Below are positions 42,955-52,031 of a stretch of DNA of 64,000 bases, piece after piece (the stretch's first letter is position 1; each line of letters starts with the position of its first letter). The position numbers were made by a program, and so were the translations under genes. Source of the stretch: Deltaproteobacteria bacterium (lineage in GTDB: Bacteria; Myxococcota; Myxococcia; Myxococcales; 40CM-4-68-19); NCBI GenBank assembly GCA_005879535.1, contig VBKI01000067.1, positions 19,102 through 83,101 of the forward strand. Direction: 5' to 3'. A model generated the notes under the pieces. That model was not told the DNA's origin. It ran no database searches and was given only the letters and a program-made list of their open reading frames with translations.

Positions 42955-44480
42955 AGCGCTTTGCCGTGCCCGCGGCCTCGCCGCCGCCGGCCGCCGCGGC
43001 TCCTGCGCTTCCTCGGGCCGCCGGCCTCCGCGCGCTCTTCGTCGGGGCGCACCTCCGACAGGTCCTGGCCGGCGAAGACGTGCTGCCACTTGGCGAGCTG
43101 ATCGTGACCCTGCCCCGTGGCGGCGACGGACAGCTCGAAGACCGCCAGCGCCTCCGGGAAATAGCTCTGTCGTGCGAACGCCTGCGGCGACGATCGCCGC
43201 CGCCGTCGCTCTCCGGAGAGGATGGGTTGGGCGAGCAGGATCATCCGCGCCCGCTCCGCGATCCTCCGCGGCAACCGGGCCGTGCGCACCATCTCCGAGA
43301 GCACGATGTCTGGCGCCACCACGTCCTGCGGCAGGCTCCACGGCTGCACGTCGCTACCCGCCACGAACGCCGGATGCCCGCCAAGGCGCTCGTCGTGCAG
43401 CTCGGCCGCCTCGCGCAGGGCGCCTTCCGGCAGCGGCGCCTGTGCCGGGTCCTCGGCCTCGAGCTCCTCGGCTGAGGCCTCCAACTCGCTCAACTCCTTC
43501 TCCAGCTCGTCGTCCGCCTTTTCCGCGGCCGCGGGCCGGCCCGTCTGCGATGCCTTCGGACCACGGCGGCCGGAATCCCGCGGCAACGGCGCGAGCAACG
43601 TCGCGAGCAGCACCGCGTCGGAGGGAATCTCGCCCACCCGCACGTGCCCGTCGAGCGCGTCGAGAGCGCGCAGGTGCCGCTCCGCCTCCTCCTCGCCGCG
43701 TCGTTCGAGGTACGCGGCCACCGGCGGCAACAGGATCCTCAGTGCGCCCACCTCGCGGAGCAGCTCGAAGGAGCGCCGCGAAGTGCCCGAGCGCAGCAAC
43801 TTCAGGACCTCTTCGAGGACGCGAGGCGGCGCACAGCGGGGGATCTCGTGGACGTGCGCCCTCATCGCCGTTCGCGTGTCGCGCTCGAGGTCGAAGGCGC
43901 ACTTGGCGCAGAATCGGATGGCGCGCAGGATCCGCACCGGGTCCTCGCGCATCCGCACGTCGGGGTTGCCGATGGTGCGGATGAGCCGCGCGCGCAGATC
44001 GTCCTTCCCGCCCACGTAATCGATGACGCGCCCTTCGTCGACGTCGTAGAACAGCCCGTTGATGGTGAAGTCGCGGCGGCGGGCGTCCTCCTCGTCGCTT
44101 CCGAAGACGTTGTCGTGCCGGATGAGCAGGTCCTGCGGAAGGTCCTGCAGCTCGTCGAGCGGATTGGCGCGGAAGGTGGAGACCTCGATGATCTTGCCTC
44201 CGCGGAAGAAGACGTGCGCAAGCCGGAACCGCCGGCCGATCAGCCGCGAGTTGCGGAACGTCTCCTTGACCTGGTTGGGGTGCGCGCTGGTCGCGACGTC
44301 GAAGTCCTTGGGACGGATTCCCAGCAGCAGGTCGCGCACGCATCCACCGACCAGAAAGGCCTGGTGGCCGGCGCGGCGCAGCCGCCGGACGACCTTCACG
44401 GCGTCCGGATCGAGGAGCTCCTCGGGGATTTCGGGCGGCGCCTTGGCGCTTGGCGAGACGCTATGCGCTTCTGTCGACAA
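42951..44480 (-). CDS. pcnB: Poly(A) polymerase / tRNA nucleotidyltransferase family protein, PcnB-like
   Basis: About 509 residues. The nucleotidyltransferase core has AFLVGGCVRDLLLG and the metal-binding DFDVAT, followed by RRRDFTINGLFYD and the RNA-binding head AIRFCAKCAFDLE. The neck and body are present up to about residue 290. The long tail of about 180 residues is rich in Ala/Glu and ends in a basic cluster (RKRRSRGGRRRRGRGHGKAL). Class II CCA-adding enzymes look alike, but the basic C-terminus and length favour PcnB, which adds poly(A) to RNA 3' ends. The start is uncertain: TTG 44480 is supported by a promoter-like pair just upstream; GTG 44534 extends the frame by 18 residues. Confidence 0.88.
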   Translation of the reverse strand: MSTEAHSVSPSAKAPPEIPEELLDPDAVKVVRRLRRAGHQAFLVGGCVRDLLLGIRPKDFDVATSAHPNQVKETFRNSRLIGRRFRLAHVFFRGGKIIEVSTFRANPLDELQDLPQDLLIRHDNVFGSDEEDARRRDFTINGLFYDVDEGRVIDYVGGKDDLRARLIRTIGNPDVRMREDPVRILRAIRFCAKCAFDLERDTRTAMRAHVHEIPRCAPPRVLEEVLKLLRSGTSRRSFELLREVGALRILLPPVAAYLERRGEEEAERHLRALDALDGHVRVGEIPSDAVLLATLLAPLPRDSGRRGPKASQTGRPAAAEKADDELEKELSELEASAEELEAEDPAQAPLPEGALREAAELHDERLGGHPAFVAGSDVQPWSLPQDVVAPDIVLSEMVRTARLPRRIAERARMILLAQPILSGERRRRRSSPQAFARQSYFPEALAVFELSVAATGQGHDQLAKWQHVFAGQDLSEVRPDEERAEAGGPRKRRSRGGRRRRGRGHGKAL

Positions 44481-44488
44481 TCGCAGCG

Positions 44489-44518
44489 TACCTAGACTGA
44501 ACGGCCGGCGCGGGTCAA
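44489..44518 (-). promoter_or_regulatory. Candidate sigma70 promoter for pcnB
   Basis: Reading leftward, TTGACC (44518-44513) and TAGGTA (44494-44489) are 18 bases apart. Transcription would begin near 44482, almost at the TTG proposed as pcnB start, so the message would have little or no leader. The match is moderate and the spacing one base longer than ideal. It lies inside the longer in-frame extension of pcnB. Confidence 0.35.
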
Positions 44519-44547
44519 TGGCGGCGAGGACCAAGCGCCTGCTTGCG

Positions 44548-44886
44548 TCATCCGGGCGGCCACCCCATCCGCCGGCCTCCGAAGACGTGGAGATGGACGT
44601 GGAAGACGACCTGGTTGGCGTCGCGGCCGGTGTTGATGACGGCGCGCCAACCCGTCTTGTCCAGGCCCTGTTCGCGGGCGACCTTCGACGCCAGGGCGAA
44701 GACCGGGCCCATGGCGCTTCCGTCGCCGATCTCGTCGAGCGAGGCGATGTGCTGCTTGGGGATCACCAGGATGTGCACCGGCATCTCCGCCTTGATGTCG
44801 GGAAACGCGATGGCACCTTCGTTCTCGCCGAGCTTCTTTGCCGGGATCTTCCCTGCCACGATCTTGCAGAAGACGCACTCGTCCAT
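44548..44886 (-). CDS. HIT-family hydrolase (Hint-like)
   Basis: A 112-residue histidine-triad protein. The N-terminal zinc-like CVFCKIVAGKIPA stretch, ILVIPKQHIASLDEIG and the catalytic triad HVHLHV (in VVFHVHLHVFGG) match Hint proteins, which hydrolyse AMP-lysine or adenosine phosphoramidates. I chose ATG 44886, as GAGG lies 5 bases upstream; a GTG two codons earlier is possible. It follows dtd by 7 bases on the same strand, and with pcnB downstream forms a leftward set of nucleotide- and RNA-related genes. Confidence 0.93.
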   Translation of the reverse strand: MDECVFCKIVAGKIPAKKLGENEGAIAFPDIKAEMPVHILVIPKQHIASLDEIGDGSAMGPVFALASKVAREQGLDKTGWRAVINTGRDANQVVFHVHLHVFGGRRMGWPPG

Positions 44887-44893
44887 GGACACC

Positions 44894-45343
44894 TCAGAAG
44901 AGCTTCTTCGAATCCAGCAGCAACGTCACCGGCCCTTCGTTGACGATGTGGACCTGCATGGTGGCACGGAACACGCCCTCCCCGACATGAAGGCGGCGGG
45001 CCCTGACGCGCTCGCAGAAGCGGGCGTACAGGGGTTGCGCGACCTCCGGCTTTGCCGCATCCACGAATCCCGGGCGCATTCCCTTGCGGGCATCGCCGAA
45101 GAGGGTGAACTGCGAGATCGCCAGCACGCCTCCGCCCACGTCGACGACCGACCGGTTCATCTTCCCCTGCTCGTCCTCGAAAATCCGCAGGTCAACGACC
45201 TTGTCCGCCATCCACCTCGCATCCTCTTCGGTATCCTCGTGACCGATCCCAACCAGCACGCAGAGGCCGATCCCAACGGATCCCGTCACCTTCCCGTCGA
45301 CGGACACCGACGCTTCACTCACTCTCTGCACCACGGCCCGCAC
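44894..45343 (-). CDS. dtd: D-aminoacyl-tRNA deacylase
   Basis: Removes D-amino acids mistakenly attached to tRNA. The 149-residue protein opens with MRAVVQRVSEASVSVDG, has the SQFTLFGDARKGMRPGF motif and the C-terminal Gly-cisPro motif in IVNEGPVTLLLD, which distinguishes the active site. The family uses main-chain contacts rather than a catalytic side chain. Length is normal for the family (about 145). The start is GTG. It is followed by the HIT gene at 7 bases and precedes the ferritin-like gene by 90 bases on the same strand; that gap has no recognisable feature. Confidence 0.95.
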   Translation of the reverse strand: MRAVVQRVSEASVSVDGKVTGSVGIGLCVLVGIGHEDTEEDARWMADKVVDLRIFEDEQGKMNRSVVDVGGGVLAISQFTLFGDARKGMRPGFVDAAKPEVAQPLYARFCERVRARRLHVGEGVFRATMQVHIVNEGPVTLLLDSKKLF

Positions 45344-45433
45344 CGCGCAGCAATACCAAACCTCTGGGTGCTCTGCGCGCTAGCGGCTGCCGGCCATCGG
45401 AAGGCTTTGCGGCCATGCCTTGGACTGTGGAGG

Positions 45434-46021
45434 CTAGTGCTTCACTCCCGCACCCCTGGCTGACGTCGGTTCCCGCGGGTCGAGCGTCTCGAGCAGCGTC
45501 GCCATGTCATCGGCGTGCTCCTCCTCCTGCTCGAGCACGTCCTCCATCAGCCTCCGCGACGTCGGATCGTTGTCGCCAAAGTACCGGATCATCTCCATGT
45601 ACGACTCGATGGCGATCCGCTCAGCGATCAGGTCCTCCTTGATCATGTCGATCAGCGAGTTTCCTTCCGCGTACTGCGCGTGGCTGCGCGTGAGAAGCCC
45701 CTCCGGATTGAAGTCGGGCGCGCCGCCGAGTTGGCGGATCCGCTCAGCGATGCGGTCCGCGTGCTCCTGCTCCTGGCGCGCGTGCTCCATGAACTCGTCG
45801 GCGATCGCCTGGTAGTTGATCCCGGCCGCCATGTAATGGTGCCGTCGATAGCGCAGCGTGCAGACGATCTCCGTCGCCAGCGCCTCGTTCAAGAGCTTCA
45901 CGGCCGTGTTCACGTCGCCGCGGTACGCAGGAGTCACCGCTCCCTTCTCGACGTGCTCGCGGGCGCGTCGCTGCAGCTCCTTGATGTCCGTGAGAAACGG
46001 CGTTGCCTTCGGATCGTCCAT
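45434..46021 (-). CDS. Ferritin-like/bacterioferritin-like di-iron protein
   Basis: A 195-residue four-helix-bundle protein. The di-iron ligands of the two half-bundles are visible: NEALATEIVCTLRYRRHHYMA with its Glu, FMEHARQEQEHADRI (E-x-x-H), IAIESYMEMI and VLEQEEEHADDMA (E-x-x-H). The helix order and length fit bacterioferritin-like or Dps-like iron-storage proteins; no haem-binding Met is certain. It would oxidise and store iron or remove peroxide. The start is ATG 46021, with a GGGAG stretch just upstream. It is divergent from the M20 hydrolase gene. Confidence 0.85.
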   Translation of the reverse strand: MDDPKATPFLTDIKELQRRAREHVEKGAVTPAYRGDVNTAVKLLNEALATEIVCTLRYRRHHYMAAGINYQAIADEFMEHARQEQEHADRIAERIRQLGGAPDFNPEGLLTRSHAQYAEGNSLIDMIKEDLIAERIAIESYMEMIRYFGDNDPTSRRLMEDVLEQEEEHADDMATLLETLDPREPTSARGAGVKH

Positions 46022-46106
46022 GCCCCGCTCCCTTCGCGGAAGTATCGGGTCGAAACGTAGGCATGCGGTTGACCTGCGGCAGCGTCCGTGACAGAGGGAG
46101 CGCCCC

Positions 46107-47501
46107 ATGCTTTCGAAGGGATTCCTCGAGCTGGCGCGCAAGCTCGTCGCCGCCAACACCGTGTCCTCCGAGGGTACCCGGCAAGCTGCCGACCTCCTGC
46201 AGACGCTTTGGGAGCGCGCCGGACTGGCGGTGCGCCGCCAGGTGGTCGACGGCGTCCACGTCAACCTCGCCGGCGGCCCCGGCGGCGGGGCGGCCGGTGC
46301 TGGCGGCGTGCTGCTGGTCACGCACCTCGACACGGTTCCTCCGGGCCCGCTCGACAAGTGGCAAACCGATCCCTGGACGCTCACGGAACGCGACGGATTT
46401 CTTTCCGGCCTTGGCTGCGCCGACGTGAAGCTGGACGCGCTCTGCAAGGCCGAGGCGGCGCGGCGCCTCCAGGGCCACAAGACGCGACGGCCATTCTGGC
46501 TGCTCGGCACGTTCGGCGAGGAAGTCGGGTTGCGAGGCGCGCGGCATTTCGTGGCCAGCGAGCTGTTCCGTCAGATCGCTCCTTCGCAGGTGCTCTGCGG
46601 CGAGCCGAGCGAGCTGCAGATCATCTCCGCCCACAAGGGGTATGCGGTCGTACGCTGCGTCATCCGCGACCGCAAGGCGCGTACGGTCGGCAGCGAAGGT
46701 CCGGGAATCGAGCAGCTCGAGTTCTCCGGAAAGGCTGCTCACAGCTCGACTCCGCATCTCGGCGAGAACGCCATCCTCAAGGCGCTCGCCTGGGTGAAGT
46801 CGTCAGGGTCGCCGGTCGTCGCCGCGCGCGGTGGCTCGGGGACCAACGTCGTTCCTGCGAGCTGCCTGCTCGAAGTGCCCGCGCCGCGCGAAAGAGGTCA
46901 GCCGGAACCCGCCGCAACCCGCTTCCTGCCGCCGCGAGCGCCGCAGCCGAACCTCTGGCGCGCGCTGGCCACTGCGTCCGCCCTGGAGGAGCTGTGGCAG
47001 CGCAGCCTGCCGTCGGGGAGTGACGCGCGATTCGATCCTGCCGGCGCCGTCGGCGGACTCAACGTGCTCGAGAGCGGCGAGGACGCCGTCGTCCTCCAGC
47101 TCGACGCCAGGGTGCTGCCCACGCACGACCCGGATTCGCTGATCGGGCAGTTCTCCGCCCAGGCGCAGACCTGGGTCGAGCAACTCGGCCAGGGAGAGCT
47201 GGAGCTGTCGGTGTCCGTCGAGCGCAATGCCTCGGGGATGTCGCTGCCCGACGATGCCCCGCTGATCCGGGCCGCCGGCGCGGCGCTCTCGCGCCATGGA
47301 CTCGACCCCCGGCCGCGCGCGAAGCCCACCAGCACCGAGGCCGGCGTGTTCGCCCGGGCCGGCTGCGAGGCCATCGTCATCGGTCCAGGACGCAGCACCG
47401 CCAACGCGCACACGCCGAACGAGCGCATCGAGATGGCGCAACTGGAAAAGGCGTGCGATCTGTACGAGTCCCTCCTCGTGGAGCTCTGCGCGTGTACGTG
47501 A
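46107..47501 (+). CDS. M20-family metallo-hydrolase (ArgE/DapE-like)
   Basis: A 464-residue zinc hydrolase. Metal and catalytic residues are visible in order: VTHLDTVPPG (His and Asp), GCADVK (bridging Asp), FGEEVG (catalytic Glu pair), CGEPSELQI (Glu) and ANAHTPNERIEM (last His). The dimerisation domain insert covers about residues 200-370. Relatives remove acetyl or succinyl groups from amino acids. It sits directly before astA (10-base overlap) and astD, so it may take the role of the AstE desuccinylase, which is missing here. GGGAG precedes the ATG by 7 bases. Confidence 0.9.
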   Translation: MLSKGFLELARKLVAANTVSSEGTRQAADLLQTLWERAGLAVRRQVVDGVHVNLAGGPGGGAAGAGGVLLVTHLDTVPPGPLDKWQTDPWTLTERDGFLSGLGCADVKLDALCKAEAARRLQGHKTRRPFWLLGTFGEEVGLRGARHFVASELFRQIAPSQVLCGEPSELQIISAHKGYAVVRCVIRDRKARTVGSEGPGIEQLEFSGKAAHSSTPHLGENAILKALAWVKSSGSPVVAARGGSGTNVVPASCLLEVPAPRERGQPEPAATRFLPPRAPQPNLWRALATASALEELWQRSLPSGSDARFDPAGAVGGLNVLESGEDAVVLQLDARVLPTHDPDSLIGQFSAQAQTWVEQLGQGELELSVSVERNASGMSLPDDAPLIRAAGAALSRHGLDPRPRAKPTSTEAGVFARAGCEAIVIGPGRSTANAHTPNERIEMAQLEKACDLYESLLVELCACT

Positions 47502-48535
47502 TCCGGGACGGCCAGAAGAACGATCTCCCCGGCCTGCGCAAGCTCGCCTCCGAATTGAATACCGTCAACCTCCCCGACGACGAGCGCGAGCTCAGCTTCA
47601 TCCTGGACAGGTCAGCGCGCTCCTTCGACGGGCGCATCCGCGACCCGTTCGAGCGCGAGTACCTCTTCGTGATGGAGGAGACGCGCACCGGGAAGGTGGC
47701 GGGCTCCTCGCTGATCATCGCGCAGCACGGCACCCGCGACGCGCCGCACATCTTCTTCGACGTCTACGAGAAGGAGCACTACTCCTCCAGCGTCGACCGG
47801 CACTTTCGCCACCGCGTGCTCTCCATCGGTTACAACTTCGACGGGCCCACGGAGATCGGCGGGCTGGTGGTCGATCCTCAGTTCCGCGGCCAGGGCAAGC
47901 CCGGCAAGCAGCTCAGCTACGTGCGGTTCCTCTACGTTGCCATGCACCGGCCGCGTTTCCGGGATCGCATCCTGGTGGAGCTGCTTCCCCGCCTCGACGA
48001 AGACGGTCGCAGTCCGCTCTGGGAAGCCTTGGGGCGCAAATTCACGGGCCTCTCCTATCAGGACGCGGATCGCCTCTCGCGCGAGAACAAGGAGTTCATC
48101 CAGCAGCTCTTTCCACCCGGGGAAATCTACGCCACGCTCTTCTCCCAGAAGATCCAGGAGGCCATCGGCGAAGTCGGGCCCGAGAGCGTCGGCGCGAGGG
48201 CGATGCTGACGAAGATCGGCTTCCGGTACGACGAGCGCATCGACCCGTTCGACGGCGGCCCGCATTTCTCGGCGCCGACGGAGCTGATCGAGCCGATCCG
48301 CCGGTTCCGCCGGGCGAAGCTCGCTCGCCAGCGCCTTCCGCCCACCGCGGTAGCATTACCGCCCGAGGTCGAGGAACGCCTGGTCTCGGTGGAGCGGACG
48401 CAAGGTCGCAACCGCTTTCGCGCCGTCCGGGCGACCTGCGCCTTTCGCGACGCCGAAGTGCAGCTTCCGGGTCCTGCCGTCGAGGCCCTCGAGGCGGAGG
48501 ACGGCGAGCGGCTGCATACGATACCTTTCGAATAA
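47492..48535 (+). CDS. astA: Arginine N-succinyltransferase AstA
   Basis: Transfers a succinyl group from succinyl-CoA to arginine (or ornithine), the first step of the AST catabolic pathway. The 347-residue protein opens with YVIRDGQKNDLPGLRKLA, contains REYLFVMEETRTGKVAGSS, then TEIGGLVVDPQFRGQGKPGKQLSYVRFLYVA (acyl-CoA site) and FPPGEIYATLFSQKIQEAIGEVG, all AstA marks. The start is GTG, inside the end of the M20 gene; the stop shares a base with the astD ATG. AstB, AstC and AstE are not in the window. Confidence 0.93.
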   Translation: MYVIRDGQKNDLPGLRKLASELNTVNLPDDERELSFILDRSARSFDGRIRDPFEREYLFVMEETRTGKVAGSSLIIAQHGTRDAPHIFFDVYEKEHYSSSVDRHFRHRVLSIGYNFDGPTEIGGLVVDPQFRGQGKPGKQLSYVRFLYVAMHRPRFRDRILVELLPRLDEDGRSPLWEALGRKFTGLSYQDADRLSRENKEFIQQLFPPGEIYATLFSQKIQEAIGEVGPESVGARAMLTKIGFRYDERIDPFDGGPHFSAPTELIEPIRRFRRAKLARQRLPPTAVALPPEVEERLVSVERTQGRNRFRAVRATCAFRDAEVQLPGPAVEALEAEDGERLHTIPFE

Positions 48536-49998
48536 TGGACTTCATCGCCGGAAGCTGGAGCGAGACCGACGCGCCCGACGGCGCGATCGAGGACCGCTCG
48601 CCGGCCGACCTCTCCATGCTGCTCGGTCGCTTCCCCTGGGCTATCGGACAGGCGGAGCGCGCCGTCCAGGCGGCGCGCGAGGCGCAGCCCGGGTTCGGCG
48701 CTCTTCCCCAGCAGGACCGCGCCCGGCTGGTGCGGCGCGTCGGAGCCATTCTCAAGGAGCGCGAGGAACAACTGGCGAATGCCATCGCGCTGGACGTCGG
48801 CAAACCACTCTGGGAAGCGCGCCTGGAAGCGCAAGCCTGCGCCGCGAAGGCCGCGATCACCGCCGATGAAGGCCTGAAGCTGGTCTCGACGTTCCCCGCG
48901 GCGGGCCAAGGGGCCGCCGAATGCCGGTTCCGGCCATTGGGCGTCCTCGCCGTTCTCGGCCCCTTCAATTTCCCCGTCCATCTTCCCAACGGCCACATCC
49001 TGCCGGCGCTGGCCTGCGGGAATGCGGTGGTCTTCAAGCCGAGCGAGATCGCTCCCCACGCGGCCGAGGTGTACGCGCGTTGCATGGAAGACGCGCAGCT
49101 GCCGCGCGGCGTATTCAACCTGGTCCAGGGCGGGGGTGCGGTGGGCGCGGCGCTCGGCGCGCACCCGGCCGTCGATGGAGTCCTCTTCACGGGAAGCTGG
49201 AGCGTGGGTCAAGCGATCGAGCGCGCGAATCAGGGCCAGACGAAGCTGCTGGCGCTGGAGATGGGCGGCAAGAACGCCGCCGTCGTCCTCGCCGACGCAG
49301 ACGTCGAGAAGGCGGCGTACGACGTCCTCTTCTCGGCATTCGTGTCCGCGGGGCAGCGTTGCACCGCGGCGTCCCGCGCCATCGTGGTCGGCGATGCCCG
49401 CGCGTTTGCCGCGCGGATCGCGAAGCTGGCGGAGAAGCTCTCCATCGGGCATCCGCTCGACGACGGCGTGTTCATGGGACCTCTCGCGTCGCCCGCGGCG
49501 CTGGAGAAGTTCGAACAAGGCGTTCGCGGGAGCGGTGCCGAGACGCTCCTCCAGTCGAGGCGGCTGGCGCCGCGCGGGCTGCAAGGATGTTACGCAAGTC
49601 CCTCGGTGCATTTCGTGGAACAGCGACGCGGAACGCCCTACGAGCGCGAGGAACTGTTCGGGCCGGACCTCGCCGTCTACGCCGCCGCCTCCGAAGAGGA
49701 AGCCCTCGAGATCGCGAACGCCACCGATTACGGCCTCGCCGCCAGCGTCCACACCCGCAGCGAAGAGGCGTTCGATCGCTGCCAGCGCGCGCTGGCATGC
49801 GGCGTGGTCAACTGGAACGCGCCGACGGTCGGCGCGAGCGGACGGCTGCCCTTCGGCGGCCTCAAGCGCAGCGGGAATTACCGGCCGGCGGCGCTCTGGA
49901 GCCCGCTCTACTGCGCGGCGCCCGTCGCCGTCATGCGCGGAGAGGCCACGCTCGACCGCAAGAAGCTCGCGCCCGGCGTCTTCTGGGTGGACGAATGA
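48535..49998 (+). CDS. astD: N-succinylglutamate 5-semialdehyde dehydrogenase AstD
   Basis: Oxidises succinylglutamate semialdehyde to succinylglutamate with NAD+ in arginine catabolism. The 487-residue aldehyde dehydrogenase has the AstD-type GPFNFPVHLPNGHILPAL, LEMGGKNAAVV (general-base Glu), SAGQRCTAASR with the catalytic Cys, and YEREELFGPDLAVY. LPFGGLKRSGNYRPAA is the conserved C-terminal stretch. The ATG overlaps the astA stop by one base and the stop overlaps selB (ATGA), so M20 - astA - astD - selB form a continuous unit, an unexpected link between arginine use and Sec translation. Confidence 0.94.
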   Translation: MDFIAGSWSETDAPDGAIEDRSPADLSMLLGRFPWAIGQAERAVQAAREAQPGFGALPQQDRARLVRRVGAILKEREEQLANAIALDVGKPLWEARLEAQACAAKAAITADEGLKLVSTFPAAGQGAAECRFRPLGVLAVLGPFNFPVHLPNGHILPALACGNAVVFKPSEIAPHAAEVYARCMEDAQLPRGVFNLVQGGGAVGAALGAHPAVDGVLFTGSWSVGQAIERANQGQTKLLALEMGGKNAAVVLADADVEKAAYDVLFSAFVSAGQRCTAASRAIVVGDARAFAARIAKLAEKLSIGHPLDDGVFMGPLASPAALEKFEQGVRGSGAETLLQSRRLAPRGLQGCYASPSVHFVEQRRGTPYEREELFGPDLAVYAAASEEEALEIANATDYGLAASVHTRSEEAFDRCQRALACGVVNWNAPTVGASGRLPFGGLKRSGNYRPAALWSPLYCAAPVAVMRGEATLDRKKLAPGVFWVDE

Positions 49999-52031
49999 CG
50001 AGCCCGCTGCGCGTGGTGGTCGGCACGGCTGGGCACGTCGATCACGGCAAGACCGCGCTGGTGCAGGCGCTCACGGGCATCGACACCGATCGACTCCCGG
50101 AGGAGAAGCGGCGGGGCATCACGCTGGAGGCCGGATACGCCCACCTGGAGCTTCCGGGGATCGGCACGGCGGGAGTGGTCGACGTTCCCGGGCACGAGCG
50201 ATTCTTGCGCGCGATGGTCGGCGCTGCCGGAGGAATCGACGTCGCAATCCTCTGCGTCGCGGCGGACGAAGGCCCGATGCCTCAGACCGCGGAACACCTG
50301 GACGTGCTGCGCCTCCTCGGCGTCCAGGCCGGAGTGATCGCGATGACCAAGGCGGATCTGCTGCCGGAGCTCGGCGCCGATCACCGCGAGCTGCTCGCGC
50401 TCGAGCTGCGCGAGCTCGTGCAGGGGACGTTCCTGGAGGACGCGCCGATCGTGGAAGTGTCCGCTCGCACGGGGAAGGGTTTGCCGGAGCTGGTGCGCGC
50501 CGTGGCCGACGCCGTCCGGACGCGACAGGAGACGCCGCGTCCCGAGCAGGCGCCGCTGTTCCTTCCGCTCGACCGATCATTCGCCGTCAAGGGGTTCGGC
50601 ACCGTGATCACCGGGACGCTCTTTTCGGGCGCGCTCGCGGCGGGGGACGAAGTGGATCTCGCGGGCGCCGGAGCGAAGGCGCGCGGCATTCGCGTGCGGG
50701 GCGTGCAGGTGCACGGCGCCGCAGTGGAGAAGGCGCGCGCCGGGCAGCGCACGGCCGCGAATCTGGCCGGAATCGAAGTCCACGACGCGCCCCGGGGTGC
50801 GGCTCTGGTCCAGGCGGGCACGCTCGAGTCGGTGGGCGCCTCGCAGATCCTGGATGTCGAGCTGGAGCTGCTTCCCTGGGCAGCGCGTCCATTGCGCGAT
50901 CGCGCGCGGCTCCTCGCGCACATCGGCACCGCCCAGGTGGCTTGCGTGGTCGCGCTGGTGGACCGCGCCGAGCTCCTGCCCGGAGAGCGCGCGCTGGGGC
51001 AACTTCGCCTGGCGCAACCAGCCGCGGCGATCGCCGGGCTCCGCTTCCTGCTCCGCGGCGCGCTGCCCAAACCGCGTCGTGGACACCACGCAGTTGTGCC
51101 CCCCAGCGATCCGACGGGTGCAGAGACGCTGACGCGCGCCGTCCGGGCCCATGCGTCGACGCTCGGCGGCGGCCGGATCCTCGCCGTCGCGACGCGCAAG
51201 CGGCGCAGGCGCGAGGCTGACGCGGCGGCGCTCCAGGCGCTGGCTGGAGACGACCCGCTGGTCCAGGCAGAGCGGCTGCTGCTCGAATCCGGATATCCGG
51301 GGGCATCTCCGCAGCGCCTCGCCGCGCGCGGCGCTTTCAACGTCAAGTCGGCGGAGAAGGCGCTCGAGCGGGTGGCGCAGACGGGAAAGGCGGTGCTGTA
51401 CGACCGCGAAGCGCGCCTCTACGTCCACCGGAACGTGCTAGAGGCTCTCGATGCAAAGTTGCTCGCGCGCCTGCACGAGCACGCGGCGCGCGATTCCATC
51501 GACCCCTCGATCGCTCGCGAGGAGCTGCGCCAGCGCGCCGGATCCCCGCCGCCGAAGGTATTCGCCAAGGCGCTTGCCTCCCTGACGGAGCGCGGCGAGC
51601 TGAGGGCGGATGCCGAGCGCGTCCATCCGCCCGGAGCGGCAGCGAAGCTCTCCGGGGCGGACGCCGACGCGCAGGAGAAGCTGGCCGGCGTGCTCGATGG
51701 CGCTGGACTCTCGCCGCCTCGCGTCGACGAGCTCCCCAAGCTGATCGGGCAAACGCCACAGCGGACGCACTCGCTGCTCAAGGCGCTGGCCGGCGCCGGC
51801 CGCGCCAGCAAGGTGAGCGAGGATCTCTGGTTCGGGGCCGTGCCGCTGATGGACCTGCGCCGGCGGGTGCTGACCCACCTCTCGGAGCACGGGTCCATCG
51901 ACGCGCAGTCGTTCAAGGAGCTGACCGGCCTGACGCGAAAGTTCGCCATCCCGCTGCTCGAGTACTTCGACCGCGAGAAGCTGACGTTGCGGATCGGGGA
52001 CAAGCGGGTGCTGCGCAAGGGAGAGCGGTGA
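49995..52031 (+). CDS. selB: Selenocysteine-specific elongation factor SelB
   Basis: Delivers selenocysteyl-tRNA to ribosomes at UGA codons marked by a SECIS element. The 678-residue protein has the GTPase motifs VGTAGHVDHGKTALVQAL (G1, residues 9-26), DVPGHERF (G3, 63-70) and MTKADL (G4), the switch stretch EEKRRGITLEAGYAHLEL, and the SelB beta-barrel with FAVKGFGTVITGTL. The C-terminus contains the winged-helix repeats that read the SECIS (last one SFKELTGLTRKFAIPLLEYFDREKLTLR). Its ATG overlaps the astD stop. No selA, selC, selD or evident selenoprotein is within the window. Length is in the usual range of about 610-680. Confidence 0.95.
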   Translation: MTSPLRVVVGTAGHVDHGKTALVQALTGIDTDRLPEEKRRGITLEAGYAHLELPGIGTAGVVDVPGHERFLRAMVGAAGGIDVAILCVAADEGPMPQTAEHLDVLRLLGVQAGVIAMTKADLLPELGADHRELLALELRELVQGTFLEDAPIVEVSARTGKGLPELVRAVADAVRTRQETPRPEQAPLFLPLDRSFAVKGFGTVITGTLFSGALAAGDEVDLAGAGAKARGIRVRGVQVHGAAVEKARAGQRTAANLAGIEVHDAPRGAALVQAGTLESVGASQILDVELELLPWAARPLRDRARLLAHIGTAQVACVVALVDRAELLPGERALGQLRLAQPAAAIAGLRFLLRGALPKPRRGHHAVVPPSDPTGAETLTRAVRAHASTLGGGRILAVATRKRRRREADAAALQALAGDDPLVQAERLLLESGYPGASPQRLAARGAFNVKSAEKALERVAQTGKAVLYDREARLYVHRNVLEALDAKLLARLHEHAARDSIDPSIAREELRQRAGSPPPKVFAKALASLTERGELRADAERVHPPGAAAKLSGADADAQEKLAGVLDGAGLSPPRVDELPKLIGQTPQRTHSLLKALAGAGRASKVSEDLWFGAVPLMDLRRRVLTHLSEHGSIDAQSFKELTGLTRKFAIPLLEYFDREKLTLRIGDKRVLRKGER

